This document shows, piece after piece, positions 9,207 through 20,668 of a stretch of 64,000 nucleotides of DNA. The DNA lies in the NCBI GenBank assembly GCA_002811645.1, contig PDIP01000257.1, positions 24,186 through 88,185 on the forward strand. Direction: 5' to 3'. How positions within the stretch are numbered: the stretch's first letter is position 1; each line of letters starts with the position of its first letter. Origin of the DNA: Corallochytrium limacisporum (lineage: Eukaryota > Opisthokonta). The notes under the pieces are model-generated. The model was not told the origin of the DNA. It worked only from the letters and a program-made list of their open reading frames with translations, and did no database searches. A program made the position numbers and the translations under genes.

Positions 9207-10652
9207 CTCTCAGTCTTTGCACAATTCTTTGAGATATGAAATATTCCGCGTTCTCATGTGTATCATGATCCCTCTCCCTTGATCTAGTCTTTCATTCTAG
9301 CGAACCAGTCTTCAGATACTAAGCTGGATTGTCAGTTCATTAATCATAATACATACACCCAGAGCCATCAAATACCGTAACAAATCCATTGCCTGTCCAT
9401 GCGAACAAATACATACATCAGATTACGGAGCCGTTCGGACGCTGCGCGTCGCCGCGACGGACCGTGTGGGTGAGGGACGGGTCTCAGATGCCCAAAAGGC
9501 CAGTTCCCGCCAACCCCGCCCCTACGCAAAACGGTCTCCCGCGCTTTACCCTCCTCGCCCCTTCGAAACAGCCATTCAACGAATGCGGGTCCGCCTTGCT
9601 CGTCTCTCTGGTGCTGCTCGGTACATTCACGATAGGTGTAGCTCCATCCGTGTTCCGGTACATTCACTATGATTATCGCAGTGTGCGCTCCACTTTTCAC
9701 ACATGTCCCAAAGGAAACAGCACTCGCTTATTGACCTCAGTTGAACTGGGGGCCTATTTATCCACCTCACTCCTGGTAGACACCGCGAAAAAGTGTTCCC
9801 GAAGAGGAAACCGTCGCACAGTGGATCCCTGCCCTCCCCCTTTTGCCCCCCCCCCCACCGAGGGAACGGGGTGGCGGTGACGCAATGTCCCCATACATTG
9901 GGCCCCAGGATGAGATTTTGTAGCAAGCAGGCCGAGCGAGAGCGAGGAAGCGTCTTAAGCTGGGTAGGAAGGGAAGGCGGGGTTTAACAGACACGGGGTG
10001 CCTCAGCTGCAAACAGCCAGTGCGAGGGAACTGAACAACTAAGAATAGACCCCCGAGGCGGTTTCAAACAACAAGAAAAGCCAGTCGAGCAGGCCGATGA
10101 ATGATCGAGGTGTTGATGGTGATTGTGCACACTCGTGCCACCGGCGCGACGACATGTCACCGGTGGGTAAAGCCTGCTATGGGGAGTCACCGGGAGTCAG
10201 TACCAAGACTTTGGTCTGCTCTTGTTAAACTTCTTCCCTGGTTGTTTGTGAAAGTGTTGGGACGAGGAGGGTGCATTGCAGCCAATCAGAGTTTGTGAAC
10301 AGTCCCACTCAGCGACACAAACCAGAGACAGACGTAAGGAATCGACATGGAGAGATGTCATCACGAACACTCTATATTCCAGTGAAGTTTGTCGAGGTCT
10401 GCTGGATGCATTATCTCTTTCCAGGCGGGGAGATTGGGTAGGGGAGTCCTATAGTGTTTAACGAAAACCAAACCCCTAAACCCCCATGTGAAGGCACGTG
10501 AAATGAGGCTTGAGCGTTTTCAAGTGCAACATTTGGTCCAATTCCGGTGCACACTTGCTGGTACATAAGCATTGACGTGGCATTTCATTTTCCCTATGAT
10601 GCGCCCAAGGTTAGGTTCCATATCCTATGGCTACAGTAAGACAGTAATCACC
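9207..10652. other. Divergent spacer between WDR62-like gene and APRT
   Basis: A 1.4-kb head-to-head spacer. It contains an 11-base poly(C) run (9846-9856) and GC-rich stretches. Near APRT there is a telomere-like, telobox-like sequence (AAACC repeats around CCCCTAAACCCCC, 10465-10485) and a CACGTG E-box (10495-10500). Open frames of up to 163 codons show no recognisable protein. No supported gene. Confidence 0.5.
10465..10500 (+). promoter_or_regulatory. Telobox-like motif and E-box upstream of APRT
   Basis: CCCCTAAACCCCC (within 10465-10485) resembles a telobox, and CACGTG (10495-10500) is a perfect E-box palindrome. They lie about 150-190 bases before the APRT start codon. Telobox and E-box elements are common in promoters of growth-related genes in several eukaryotes; function here is inferred from position only. 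Confidence 0.35.
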
Positions 10653-11189
10653 ATGGCTGACATCGAATACATCAAATCTCTCGTGGCTGCCATCCCCGAC
10701 TTCCCCAAACCGGGTATTCTGTTCCGGGACATATTTCCTGTGTTCCACGACCCCGTAGCGGTGCAGAGCATTATCAATCACCTGGCTGCCCACATCCAGA
10801 AGACACACAAGGACGTGCACGCCATCGTTGGTCTCGATGCCCGTGGTTTCCTGATCGGTCCCCCACTGGCCATGGCCCTTGGGGCCAAGTTCGTGCCTGT
10901 GCGTAAGAAAGGCAAGCTTCCGGGTGAATGTGTGGACGTTGAGTACAAGCTGGAATATGGCAGTGACCATTTCGAGATGCAGAAGCGCAGCCTGAAGGAG
11001 GGCGAGAACGTCATCATTGTCGACGATCTGCTGGCCACTGGTGGCACCCTGAGCGCTGCCAACGAATTGTGCAAGCTGTTGGGAGCCACCGTCCTGCAAA
11101 ACCTTGTCTTGATCGAACTCACTCCCCTCAAGGGCCGCAACAAGGTCAGTACCCCCGTCTACGCCATGATCCAGTACGACGACGAGTAA
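10653..11189 (+). CDS. APRT: Adenine phosphoribosyltransferase
   Basis: Salvages adenine: adenine plus phosphoribosyl pyrophosphate gives AMP and pyrophosphate, in the cytosol. The 178-residue protein matches the usual 180-residue eukaryotic APRT along its length. Visible motifs are DFPKPGILFRDIFP near the N-terminus, the RGFLIGPPLA loop, RKKGKLPG, and the PRPP-binding motif VIIVDDLLATGGTL (about residues 119-132). The frame is open further upstream through a TTG, but ATG 10653 in the context ACCATGG gives the family length. Codons end mostly in C or G (AAG, GTC, CTG), suggesting good expression. Its stop is 113 bases from the stop of the convergent NEDD8 gene. Confidence 0.97.
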   Translation: MADIEYIKSLVAAIPDFPKPGILFRDIFPVFHDPVAVQSIINHLAAHIQKTHKDVHAIVGLDARGFLIGPPLAMALGAKFVPVRKKGKLPGECVDVEYKLEYGSDHFEMQKRSLKEGENVIIVDDLLATGGTLSAANELCKLLGATVLQNLVLIELTPLKGRNKVSTPVYAMIQYDDE

Positions 11190-11302
11190 GTTTGTCAACA
11201 GACTACGCGTTACGAAATTGTGTACAATATAATGAACTACTGTTCCCCATTGGCACCGAAAGTGTAAAGATCTATTTAAAGTTTATGGTGAAAAGGACCC
11301 TC

Positions 11303-11718
11303 TTAGTTCCCTCCGCGAAGAGCAAGCACTAAATGCAGAACCGTTCCTCCCGAAATCTTGTAGTCCTCTGCTGTCTTTTCGTCGTTCCTGCATGAGCAAA
11401 CATTTAAAAATAGATGACATACGTTAGCAAACATGTCCAGCAAAAAGGTGGTCGCAGGGACCTCTGCACGGATACTTACATTGCACGGCCACTGAAAATA
11501 AGACGTTGTTGGGCAGGAGGAATGCCTTCCTTCTCTTCAACACGTTCCTTGATGCGCTCAATCTTGTCAGTGGGCTCGATATCGATCTCGATCTGTCATC
11601 ACACGAAAACAATTAAAATACATCCCGCTTGTTAGTAAACTCCATTCCCATGCACCCAATTCGTTAGCATTCCTCTACCTACTTCCTTGCCCGTTAGGGT
11701 CTTCACCTTGATCAACAT
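11303..11718 (-). CDS. NEDD8: NEDD8/Rub1 ubiquitin-like modifier, three exons
   Basis: Ubiquitin-like protein that is conjugated to cullins to activate cullin-RING ubiquitin ligases. It is split and was assembled by eye. Exon 1 is 11718-11683 ([12 protein letters not shown]), exon 2 is 11592-11480 ([20 protein letters not shown] and onward), and exon 3 is 11387-11303 ([14 protein letters not shown] to the stop). Together they give 234 bases and 77 residues without a break. Introns are 90 bases (11593-11682, GTAGGT...CAG) and 92 bases (11388-11479, GTAAGT...CAG). Both have near-ideal branch sites, TACTAAC and TGCTAAC. Ala at the position that is Arg72 in ubiquitin (LALRGG) marks it as NEDD8 rather than ubiquitin. 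One Asn follows the Gly-Gly, so a processing protease must remove it, as in yeast Rub1. It is the only spliced gene I could prove here. Confidence 0.96.
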
Positions 11719-14580
11719 CTTGGTCTTTGTTCTGTTCCGTCCCAAGCAACTATTTCATATAGACAGCGTATTCGGACAGAGGTCACAAAGTCTCAACGTC
11801 ACCCACTCTCAAATAGACCGCTTGTCCAACAGTCATGGGAGAACAACACCATCAGAATACTTCACACACCTTCCCATTAATCACACGCCACACTGGCAAT
11901 GAAGTGGTACTGCGCTAGGATGGAAATGATGCGCGTTTTCAGATCCCAAAGGTCTCGCTCCTGCCGGCCGCGTCGGTCTTTAGCCTGGGCACCACAGTGC
12001 CATTAGCCCGTTACCGCCCCCCTCCGCACCGTACCAACACCCCCCCCCCCCAAGGCCAAGCGAAAACACAGTGGCACCCACAGCCAAGGTGGCCACGCAT
12101 TAGATTATTTGATTTTATAGTAAAATCAGATTGAATTCAATCAGATTCATTATTCCCGCCCCTTTTTGTGTCTGACGGGCGGGCGGGCCAGTGCTTCATA
12201 TCCCCCGCTTCCGGTGCAGTTTTTTTGTCGTAAACTCTCTCCGTCCGCGTTTCGTGTTTCAGATCCTTCTCGTCGCGCGTATCATCAGTGCCTCTTTGTT
12301 TTGGTACTTGAAAGAACGACGTATTGTTGTACGAAGAGAAAACTAGAATTTCTTTTCCCAACGCCGCCGACATTCTTAGTTTATTTCAAATATGTCGCCA
12401 ACGATTGTTGTTCATGTTGGAGTCCGACTATATATCCCAGTCTTGTGGGTTTCCGGTGGGCAGCCATCGACTCTCACCTCGCCCGGGGCTAACAGTTTCC
12501 CGGTTGTTCAGTTTTCTAAACATCTCCTCGCTGTTCGTCTCGTGACAGACCATACTGTGGCTCGCCAATACTTCGATCAGAACATCCCAAGTGTATGCAG
12601 CGCTGACGCTGGCTGAGCCCACTTTTGTCTCCTCCAACCAACATCCCAACTCAAACAAACATACCCATCTCCCCAATTCGTGGTTCCCTTGTCGATGAAT
12701 GAAAGGCGGTAACGCCACCTACTCTCATCTACGATCTCCCCCCTCCAAGAGAGAGAGAGAGAGAGAGAGAGCATCACTCCTCCCATCCAGCGCCGCTTCG
12801 TGTTCGTGGTTCGCGTTTGACTCGATCCCCCACCGGACGCCCCTCTTTCCTGCCCGTTCGGCAGTAGTGTCTTCTTTCATTGGCTCCCCGTCCCGCATCT
12901 CCACAGAAGAAAGTACTTCCCCGCTTGCGTCATTGGCTTGTCGGGGGAGGCTGGAATGTAAAATGTCGTACGTTTAGTAGGGAAGCAGGAGCTATTCTTA
13001 GAATTCCCGCCGAAAAAGTTATGAAATCCGTTCCGGCTTTTAACGAATGACCAATACACACACGAAAAAGTCTTAGTTGTTGCCGAGAGGAGACAAATCC
13101 GTACATTTTGTATGGTAACACATAATCGATGGTTCGGGTGGGGAACGGTCACGCTTGAATGGGGATGAGATTGGCAGTGGTGACGGGGACCCGTGTAGCC
13201 CGATCATCGGACAGTCCTCAATATCCCTGGACCCCGGATCTCTCTTTACTTTGCAGTAAGCTGGCCGTCCTGACTGGATACAATGAGTTCAGATACATGA
13301 GTCGCACGAAACGGCACTAGACCAATTTCCGATGAAACCGTTAGAAAAGTCCCGTGCATCTGACCCGCATTCCCATCTCCGTCATCAACATCATCTTTTT
13401 GGTTTAGAGCATGACAAGTAGGTAGATATAGGAATGCCATAGTGTATCATTCATCTTTCATGATCCTCGTGTGAGCATGTTGCGAATGTCAACGCATGCA
13501 CAGAGAGTTGGAACGAAAGAGACGGAGACGGATTGGGTGCAAGGGCGGACATACATTGGCCGCTCTAAGACCGGGGTCGTCAATCTCATTCGCTTATGTC
13601 TTCTTGACCAGGTTGGATTTTAAGACATGTACACATCATACAGAGGGGCATTGGGGCAGGGACAAGCCGCAGTAAGAGCGACAGAAAAGCACGTTAGCGA
13701 TCAGCACCGCAGAGATCATTTGAGTGATATCCCAGTATCTTGCATCATCCACCTTGTCAGCTTCCCCAATGGTGGCAACAGCCGTGCAAGTTCACTTCTC
13801 TTCAGTATTGAGATCAGCAGCAATGAAAGGGAAACCAAACAGTGATCTCGCCAGCAGATGCTATGCATGTACCAACTTGTTTCCGTGCTTGGTCAGCAAC
13901 GCCCTACTGAGCGCTAACGGTTCGCCGGATTTGGGTACCGCGTTGTTTGTCTTTCGGCAATCAAGCAACCAGCAGCTGGTCAACAGGGGCCAACCAAAGC
14001 CAGCCACCTTCAGTTTCACTACAAAACATAGGCGCTTTATTGGCTCCTTTGGGCTCCCCATTTGCAGTTTCCGGTTTTGCCGTGCTTCCCCCAGCCCCTA
14101 AAATTTTCGTCCCAGCGGTGCGCCGGGGCTTGCAGCTGACGACAGCGGATTCATACGTGAGTTTCAGATCAATAACCGGCCAAAGGCCGTGGGAGGCACT
14201 GTTTCGCGATGTGTGAATCGATGAACAATTTGAGGGTTCCCTGACTTGATGAACACCGCGAACAATCCTAGGAGCCATATTTGGGGGTAGATCAAGACAT
14301 ATGCCGCGTGTTCGGCAGTGCATGAACTCTTGTTGACTCGGACCATAGGTCCCCAGGTACACTAAACTTCTGATCGATGGATATCCGTTGCCATGTGTAG
14401 GCCATGGGACTCGGTTGAGACCAATAAATTAGATGTCATTGAACATTGTCTTTTATGCCATTTTAATGTTAATTATGTTACGCTAGGGAGGATGTCCCGG
14501 TAGAACAAGTAGCCACCCTTCTGTTCAAATGCTTTATACCCGAATCATTGGAAACCAATTAAACCAGCAAGGTAATAAAT
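11719..14580. other. Gene-poor spacer, NEDD8 upstream region
   Basis: Holds the NEDD8 leader and then 2.8 kb without a gene I can support. Visible structure: a 12-base poly(C) run (12040-12051), inverted repeats at 12111-12127 and 12129-12142, and a GA microsatellite (about 12747-12771). Because NEDD8 shows that short-exon genes exist here, a spliced gene or non-coding RNA cannot be ruled out. I saw no conserved exon flanked by good splice sites. Confidence 0.5.
12111..12142. repeat. Two adjacent AT-rich inverted repeats
   Basis: GATTTTA-TAG-TAAAATC (12111-12127) is a perfect 7-base stem with a 3-base loop. One base later GATTGAATTCAATC (12129-12142) is a perfect 14-base palindrome. They could be dyad binding sites or chance; nothing nearby gives them a role. 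Confidence 0.6.
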
Positions 14581-15039
14581 TTACTGGGTCTTCTTGGCGC
14601 CCTTGATGAGAGAAACAACAGTGGCGTACACGAAGTCAATGATCTCGAAGGGGCGCTGGACGATCAGGGTCCTGGCGGTGGTGCGGACATCCTGCTTGAC
14701 AATCTTGTCCTCCTCAATGGCGTTCTTGCGGCCCTTGACGTCGGTGTAGCGCTCAACGGCGCAGACGAAGGTCTTCACAATACCAGTCTCCTTGTAGGTC
14801 TTGGTCAGGAACTCCTTCTCGACGTCAACGATCTCGTCAGCCTTCTGGGCCAGCTTGTGGGTGTCAGCATCGACCTTAACGTAGTTGGCGACCTTGGCCG
14901 CGTTGTTGGCGACGAAAGACTCGACCTGGGGAATGTACTTGGCAGCGAAGCTAGGCACGTATCCCTTGAGGGTGGTGTAGACGTTCTCAGCCATGGTCAG
15001 GCCGGTCTCGACGTAGTTGGTCTTCTGGGTGGCAGCCAT
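14581..15039 (-). CDS. Small helical protein, possibly perilipin/REF-like lipid-droplet protein
   Basis: A 152-residue protein with no signal peptide and no clear membrane span, rich in Ala, Val, Lys and Thr and made of probable amphipathic helices. The stretch FVANNAAKVANYVKVDADTH and the closing FVYATVVSLIKGAKKTQ recall small lipid-surface proteins of the perilipin or rubber elongation factor (REF/SRPP) kind, but I cannot align it to them with certainty. Codon choice is extreme: almost every codon ends in C or G (AAG, GTC, GCC, AAC, ACC), unlike larger neighbours, which points to very high expression. A TATA-like element lies about 90 bases upstream. It stands alone, with 6.5 kb of empty DNA before it and 2.9 kb after. 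That it is a real gene is well supported; its function is a guess. Confidence 0.8.
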   Translation of the reverse strand: MAATQKTNYVETGLTMAENVYTTLKGYVPSFAAKYIPQVESFVANNAAKVANYVKVDADTHKLAQKADEIVDVEKEFLTKTYKETGIVKTFVCAVERYTDVKGRKNAIEEDKIVKQDVRTTARTLIVQRPFEIIDFVYATVVSLIKGAKKTQ

Positions 15040-15127
15040 TGTGAAGTGTAGTGTGTTATCAAGAATTGTACCTTTCTGATATTGATCAGATCAGACGCAG
15101 AGTCCTGTGGTCGATCACGAGGAGCGT

Positions 15128-15139
15128 CCTTTAAATAGG
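15128..15139 (-). promoter_or_regulatory. TATA-like element of the 14.6-kb gene
   Basis: On the minus strand this reads CCTATTTAAAGG, about 90 bases upstream of the start codon at 15039. It is the clearest TATA-type box next to any gene here and fits the strong codon bias of the gene. The flanking CC and GG make it resemble a widened CArG box. Confidence 0.5.
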
Positions 15140-18100
15140 TTGCATGCACCACCAACAGTGCATTGACTCAGAGTCCCTGTTACCTTTCAGGAAAACCACG
15201 AGGACTTTCCTCTTCGTTCCTTTGTTTCTCAAACTCTTAGAGTGTCAGCTATCTCAACCTTGCTGCTGGTGCGTTTGGTGCCCCAGTCTCGGATTTCCCC
15301 CCTTTCTCGTCCTCGCTTTCTCTTCCGTTCCCTACGGATCCCCCCCCCCCCCCCTTCGTGGCTTCGGGACGGTACGCTCGGTATGGAAGGGTCTCCTCGT
15401 TTCTCGCAGTAGAATTCCTTTTTTTTCTTTCTTCCCATTGAAGAACTACAGGAAAATGCGTGGTTTTCTCCGTCACCGGGCAAAATTGGTGAAATTTTCT
15501 TGCGAACTGATGGAGGAACGTGAAGTGGTGATTACACACCCACCCAGACTTTCGCCTGCGCGGTCATTGAATTTTTTTTTCTTTTTTCCACAAGTTCTGC
15601 ATTGGGAATCAAACCAATGAACGGATAGGGTCTCTTTCTACTGCGCCAACCCGTACCCGCTGCCCAACCCTCCTTCGGGCTGGGCCGAAGGTATGCTGGG
15701 ATCTGCTGTCGATTTTTTCACAGGCGCACACCGTAGAGCTTTTCAGTTTAGCCACATGTCTTTAGTGTCTGCCTTATTCCTCCCTTCCCCTGGTGCGGGA
15801 GTGGCTTTGAAAACCCGCCAGTGACTATACATTCAGTCCGCCGCCCGCCTGGCTAACAGCAATATACTAAGAAGTATAGGTTTGCCAACGGGACGTGTAT
15901 CAGATGATGACTTGTGTGTGTTGCTCCCTGGCTTTTTTTTCATATCAAATCTCTGGAACCCCTCCTCCCTTTCGCTCTCGCTCTGACTGCCCAAAAATAA
16001 ACCAGCCTAGATCGTTTCATACTCTTCCAATTGGTTTTCCCTTTTTGCCGCACCAATTTCTTTCTTTCGACATTCCTTTTTGTTCTCTCTTCTCCCTTTC
16101 CTTGCGTTTTGTTTCCTAATCGGTTCCGTTTTATTTTTAGGGCTGCGGACCCAAAACCCGTCCTTTCTTTTTCTACTTTGAACCCTACTTAATCGGCGGC
16201 TTTCCCTTCTCTGTTTTCCTTATCACTCGTCCTTCTCTTGCGTTCGGTATTCACGCACTCAACCAGCCCTCGTTTTCCAACCCCGTGGAAAAAGCAGCGT
16301 CTCCTCTCTCCCCCCTTCCCCACCTCCGGCTTACCTTTCCTTGTTAATTTTGGGTTTTGACCTCTCCACTGGGTTCGCTACCATCTCTTTGCACCCACAA
16401 TGCCTCCTCGCCAGTTTCGTTCCCTTCCTCTTCCCTCCCTAAACCCTCCCCCCCCCTCTCCCCGGTGCGGTCGGACCGGCCTTTAAAAAGAGAAAAAAAT
16501 AACCACTGCCTCAGTACCACTTACCCAATGTTCGCGCTTTCTCAACGGTTTTCTTACCTCTCCCTGCGCAAATGGCCCAGTCTAAGTTTTTTTTCTCCCG
16601 GGCTCTCGTCCCCACCGTCTCTTCCGATGGAAGCGATTTCGTCCCCTCCTCACTTCTTTCAGGTGAGAGAGTCCCAGAGACTGTTTTTAAAAAAACTCCT
16701 CGGATCATGGAAACGGGAGAGCCCCGACACTGGGGGACTGGTGCATTGCGTAAGATGCATGCGAAGCATGATCGATCATGCTCTCTCAGTGTCTCTCTCA
16801 CTCTCACTCTCGCTCTCTTTCTTTGTCTTTCGTCGTGCACTGCCGCCGGTTCTCCGGGGGGGCTACTTGTCGCGCTCTCGCCCCTGCGACCTCCGAGGCG
16901 GATCATTCGGCGGGTGTAGTACGCTGGCCCCGACACTGGAAACGGACAAGAAAAGAACCAACAAAAAGAACTGGCAGCGAGCGTGAGGGACCCTGCAGCA
17001 CGACATTATTTTTTTCTGGGTCTTCCGCTCTGGCCCGAAGGGGGAGGGGGGGAAGCTGAATTACTCTTTGTCTGCAGGCCATGGACCACTAATCTTTTCT
17101 GGCCCATCCTTTTTTTTGTCGTGGCAATTTTTTCTTTTTGGTCCGTTTGAAATTGCGTGCTGCCTGCTGTCTTAGCAGGAAGAACATTGTAACAAAAATG
17201 TGAACTCCGGGAAAAGCCAGACACGCCCGTGACCGTACACCAGCACCCCAGGGCGATTCACGGGCAGAAAAAAAATATCCCCTCCGCGGGAGAGAGGGGA
17301 AGGCCCCCAAAGGAGCGGCCACCGTGGACCCCGTGCCTTAGCTCATCACCCCGCGCAATCCCCTCCCCCATTCCCCGTGGGGGGTGGGCTGCTACTAGAC
17401 ACTATCCGTCCCATCGATCACGTTTTTTTTTCTGGGTTTTTTTCTTGGTGGTGGAAACCCAACCAACGGAGATGGGGACGGGTTCGACCCGCTCGTCCGG
17501 CTTGCCTGTGGGCTCCCCCCCCCCCACCGCGGGGTATACATGCCTAGCCCGTCGTGCGTTTTGCCAATCGCATGGTCGGTCCAGTTCTGCGAGTCACGAA
17601 ATATATATTGAATATATTGACAGCCGAAGTCCCAATAGCGTATCCATTGCATTATCGGTCAAGCGTGACAAAGTGCCGGAAGAGTTGGTGCAGCGAAATT
17701 GTTTGGTAGGTACCAGTTGGCAATGCTGAAAATCAATACATGCAATATACTAAAAGCCCGCATTAATGTTGACCACACCATGCGACAGTGCCACGTCTGC
17801 CGATGGCAACCCCTACTGAAAGTTCCGAGGAACTGTTCGGCCTTCGATGGCTTGTAAGGTCTTTCTCACTTAGAAAACCTAAGTGAATTAACGGTTGCAA
17901 AGACTCCGTGCGGACGGAGGCAGCAAAAATTTTGAAAGACTCTTCACTTTCAAACGAAACTGGGCCGCCCGTTGCCTGAAAGCTCGAATTTAATTGGGCA
18001 CTGAAAATGTACTGAAATTCTCCGACGGAAGTTCTACCAGGGGGTCTGGCATTTGAGTGAAGTGTGCGGGTTCCGGAACAGGTGTCAGTTTTTGCAGGGC

Positions 18101-20650
18101 TCCACCAAAAAAAAAAGACACCTGTACCGGGTTCCATAGTCTGGATTGTATAGCTGAGGACAAAGTCTTCGAGTCGTTGAGTACTGACTGGGTCGCGACC
18201 AAGAATCTGAACTGATTCCTGGCCGTCAGTGGTGCATGGACATACGTGAGCGTGTGATGGCGATTGATAAAATGTCTCTATAATGAATGTATAGCTAATT
18301 TTCAAGGACTGATGAAGTGTGCGAACAGACGTTCCATTTGTCGGTGGAAAATCTTCTGCAGGACAAGACTGACCCGGGTGGGTGGGTGCCCCTAACCGAC
18401 CGAGACAACTTCCAATTCACTGAGAGAGTATTAAAACCTTCCGTTTTTGTCTCCCCGCCATCACCGCCCTGGGCGTCCGTGTAGCAAGAAAAAGCAGAGA
18501 ATCGCGTGATTTGGCCCTGGCCGCTTTCACACACCGCCGCCTCCGTTCCTCTGTAGTCAGATCAAGACCTGTTGACGCAACATCACCGTGCGTTCGACCA
18601 GTACACTCCCGAAACTCTTACCATGTTCCATGGATTCTCCCACCGCTGCAGCGAATGCTCATTGCGAAGAGATCGCAACCGCGGAAAGAAGGGTACCGAA
18701 CCACTTTGGATCGTAATGGCTTTAGGGTGGATTAGCTGCCAAAGAGTCCAATCCACAGATGATCTGCCGCAGCATCCAAATAACGTACCCCATCCGAAAA
18801 GGACTATGTCGCTGCTGTTCACTCGGCATGTCCAGTGCCTAGCAATTAGGGTCCGCCGTTTCCGACCCTCGAAACACAGGGTAGGGCCCGGTACTGAGAC
18901 CAATCACGGGTTGGCATCCGCACCGTAGAGGTAAAAAGGGGGGAGAGGCGGAACACCCCACAATGCCCCACATCCACCCAGCCACGCACCCAAAAAAAAA
19001 AACACGTGAAATTTCAGCCACAGCACCAGCACAGCATCACACTTGCCGTTTCTGCTGCATAAACCTTCCCGCTCTCGTGTGGTCCCTTTCCCCTTCCCCC
19101 CCCACCCCCGGGGGGGCTCCCCATGCCCTCCTACTCCATTGCCCTTTGCTTCACTACTGCTGCCCTATCGTCCTTGTCGTTGTCTATGGCTAATGTACCG
19201 AATATGTGAATCTCTCCGCCGCCGCTGCCGAGTTTCTGTTCCACGGTACACGGAAGTCAGTAGAGAGGACTGTAATTAGTAGGGGTCAAAACGACTGCTC
19301 ACTCAGACCGTGTATTTTCATGCGCAAATCAAGAGGTGCACTCATGTCGAATGCTCTCAGGTTTCGTTCACCCAATCCCTGTTGACGGGCACACCTTCAC
19401 ATACCATGGGAGCACAGAGTGCAAATTAGAATTGCCTACGAAGCTTGGAGATCACGAATCGATGCTGGATAACAAAGAGCGAGTTTTGCCGGCCCGCAAA
19501 CATTACCTTGAGGTGATGACAGTGCCTTGACTATGAAATCCGAAGATGCCAACACCAGAAACGCATCACGAAAGAGGATTCGGCAATGTTATGCAGCCCG
19601 ATGACGGATCACGTCCGAATGCTACAATCGGGCCCCATATATCACATTGCAGCAACTGTTGCAGTTATGCAACGCAACGATAAACACAAACACTACCCCC
19701 GTTCTTCGCTTGATGAGGCCTGGGTTTTCTTGATCAACCCTCTTAGCTGGTCTGGTTTATCGGAAAGTGATGTGCTAGTCGCCTGCTTGATCACAAGTTT
19801 GCATGCCGGTGATGTGGTTCAGGGTGTCCGCTGGTGGATATCCATCGACTCTGCCATGACCCGTTCGGAGGTTCCACCGTTACCACTAGCAAACAGTGAA
19901 AGTTCAATGAAAGGTACGGATCCACCGCGACCACACAATTCAAAGGGATCAAGAGTCATTCACACACTATGAAAAAGGTGGTCAGGGGGGAAGAGACAGT
20001 GAGCCCTCAAATCCCGTGTTTCTCGGCAGTTCGTGTTTGTTGTGTCAGGTTGTGTAGGTTGCTCTATCGATGGTAATGCTGCATTCTTGATGAAAGGTTT
20101 CACGCGCACGGGTTTGATGTGTGGATGGGGATGCGTTTTGTATGGATGGGTTCGCTAGCGAAGGGAGATTGTCAATTTCATTGCTTGCCCAATTTTGTGG
20201 TCTGGATGATTGTTTGGCGCTTGCACAACTGGGCAGTCATCCATATGTTCACTGTGTATTGGATCGCCATCGTCTACATTTTCCTTAGGGAATCTGTTTG
20301 TTTGAAGGGGACCAGTGGCTATGGGCAGCAACGACATGCAGAAAGAAAGCCCACAAGAAACGTGAAATCATACGCATCCACCTAAGTTGTGCCAACCCCA
20401 TTGTGCAGGTTTACCGATTTGTACCCTGTACAAAGAATGTACATTTTGCAAAGACCCACCTATACCGTTCTTGCTGGACGGAATATATTGATGCCTGGAA
20501 AGTGTGGGCGAAAGCGGCATCCGCTGTGTCAGGTCGGCACCCAGAGTGGGTATGGGTACGTCTGTGCATCGTGACACCCATCCAATTCATTTTCAATTGG
20601 GAGCATCATGTTTGTCAGGTTCGTATTGATCCTAGAGTTTAGATGACAGC

Positions 20651-20668
20651 TGGGCCCGTACGGGCCCA
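20651..20668. repeat. 18-base perfect GC-rich palindrome
   Basis: TGGGCCCGTACGGGCCCA equals its own reverse complement. It lies inside the gene-free spacer about 0.9 kb before TRIP4. It might be a dimeric factor site or extrude as a cruciform; function unknown. Confidence 0.7.

Noticed and set aside
10465-10485. Interstitial telomere repeat
   Set aside because: Only about two imperfect units; better treated as a telobox-like promoter motif.
16357-16986. 209-codon plus-strand open frame
   Set aside because: Lies in a pyrimidine-rich tract; the product is Ser/Pro/Leu low-complexity with no domain.
17763-18305. 180-codon minus-strand open frame
   Set aside because: A frame this long is expected about once by chance in 64 kb over six frames; no recognisable motif.
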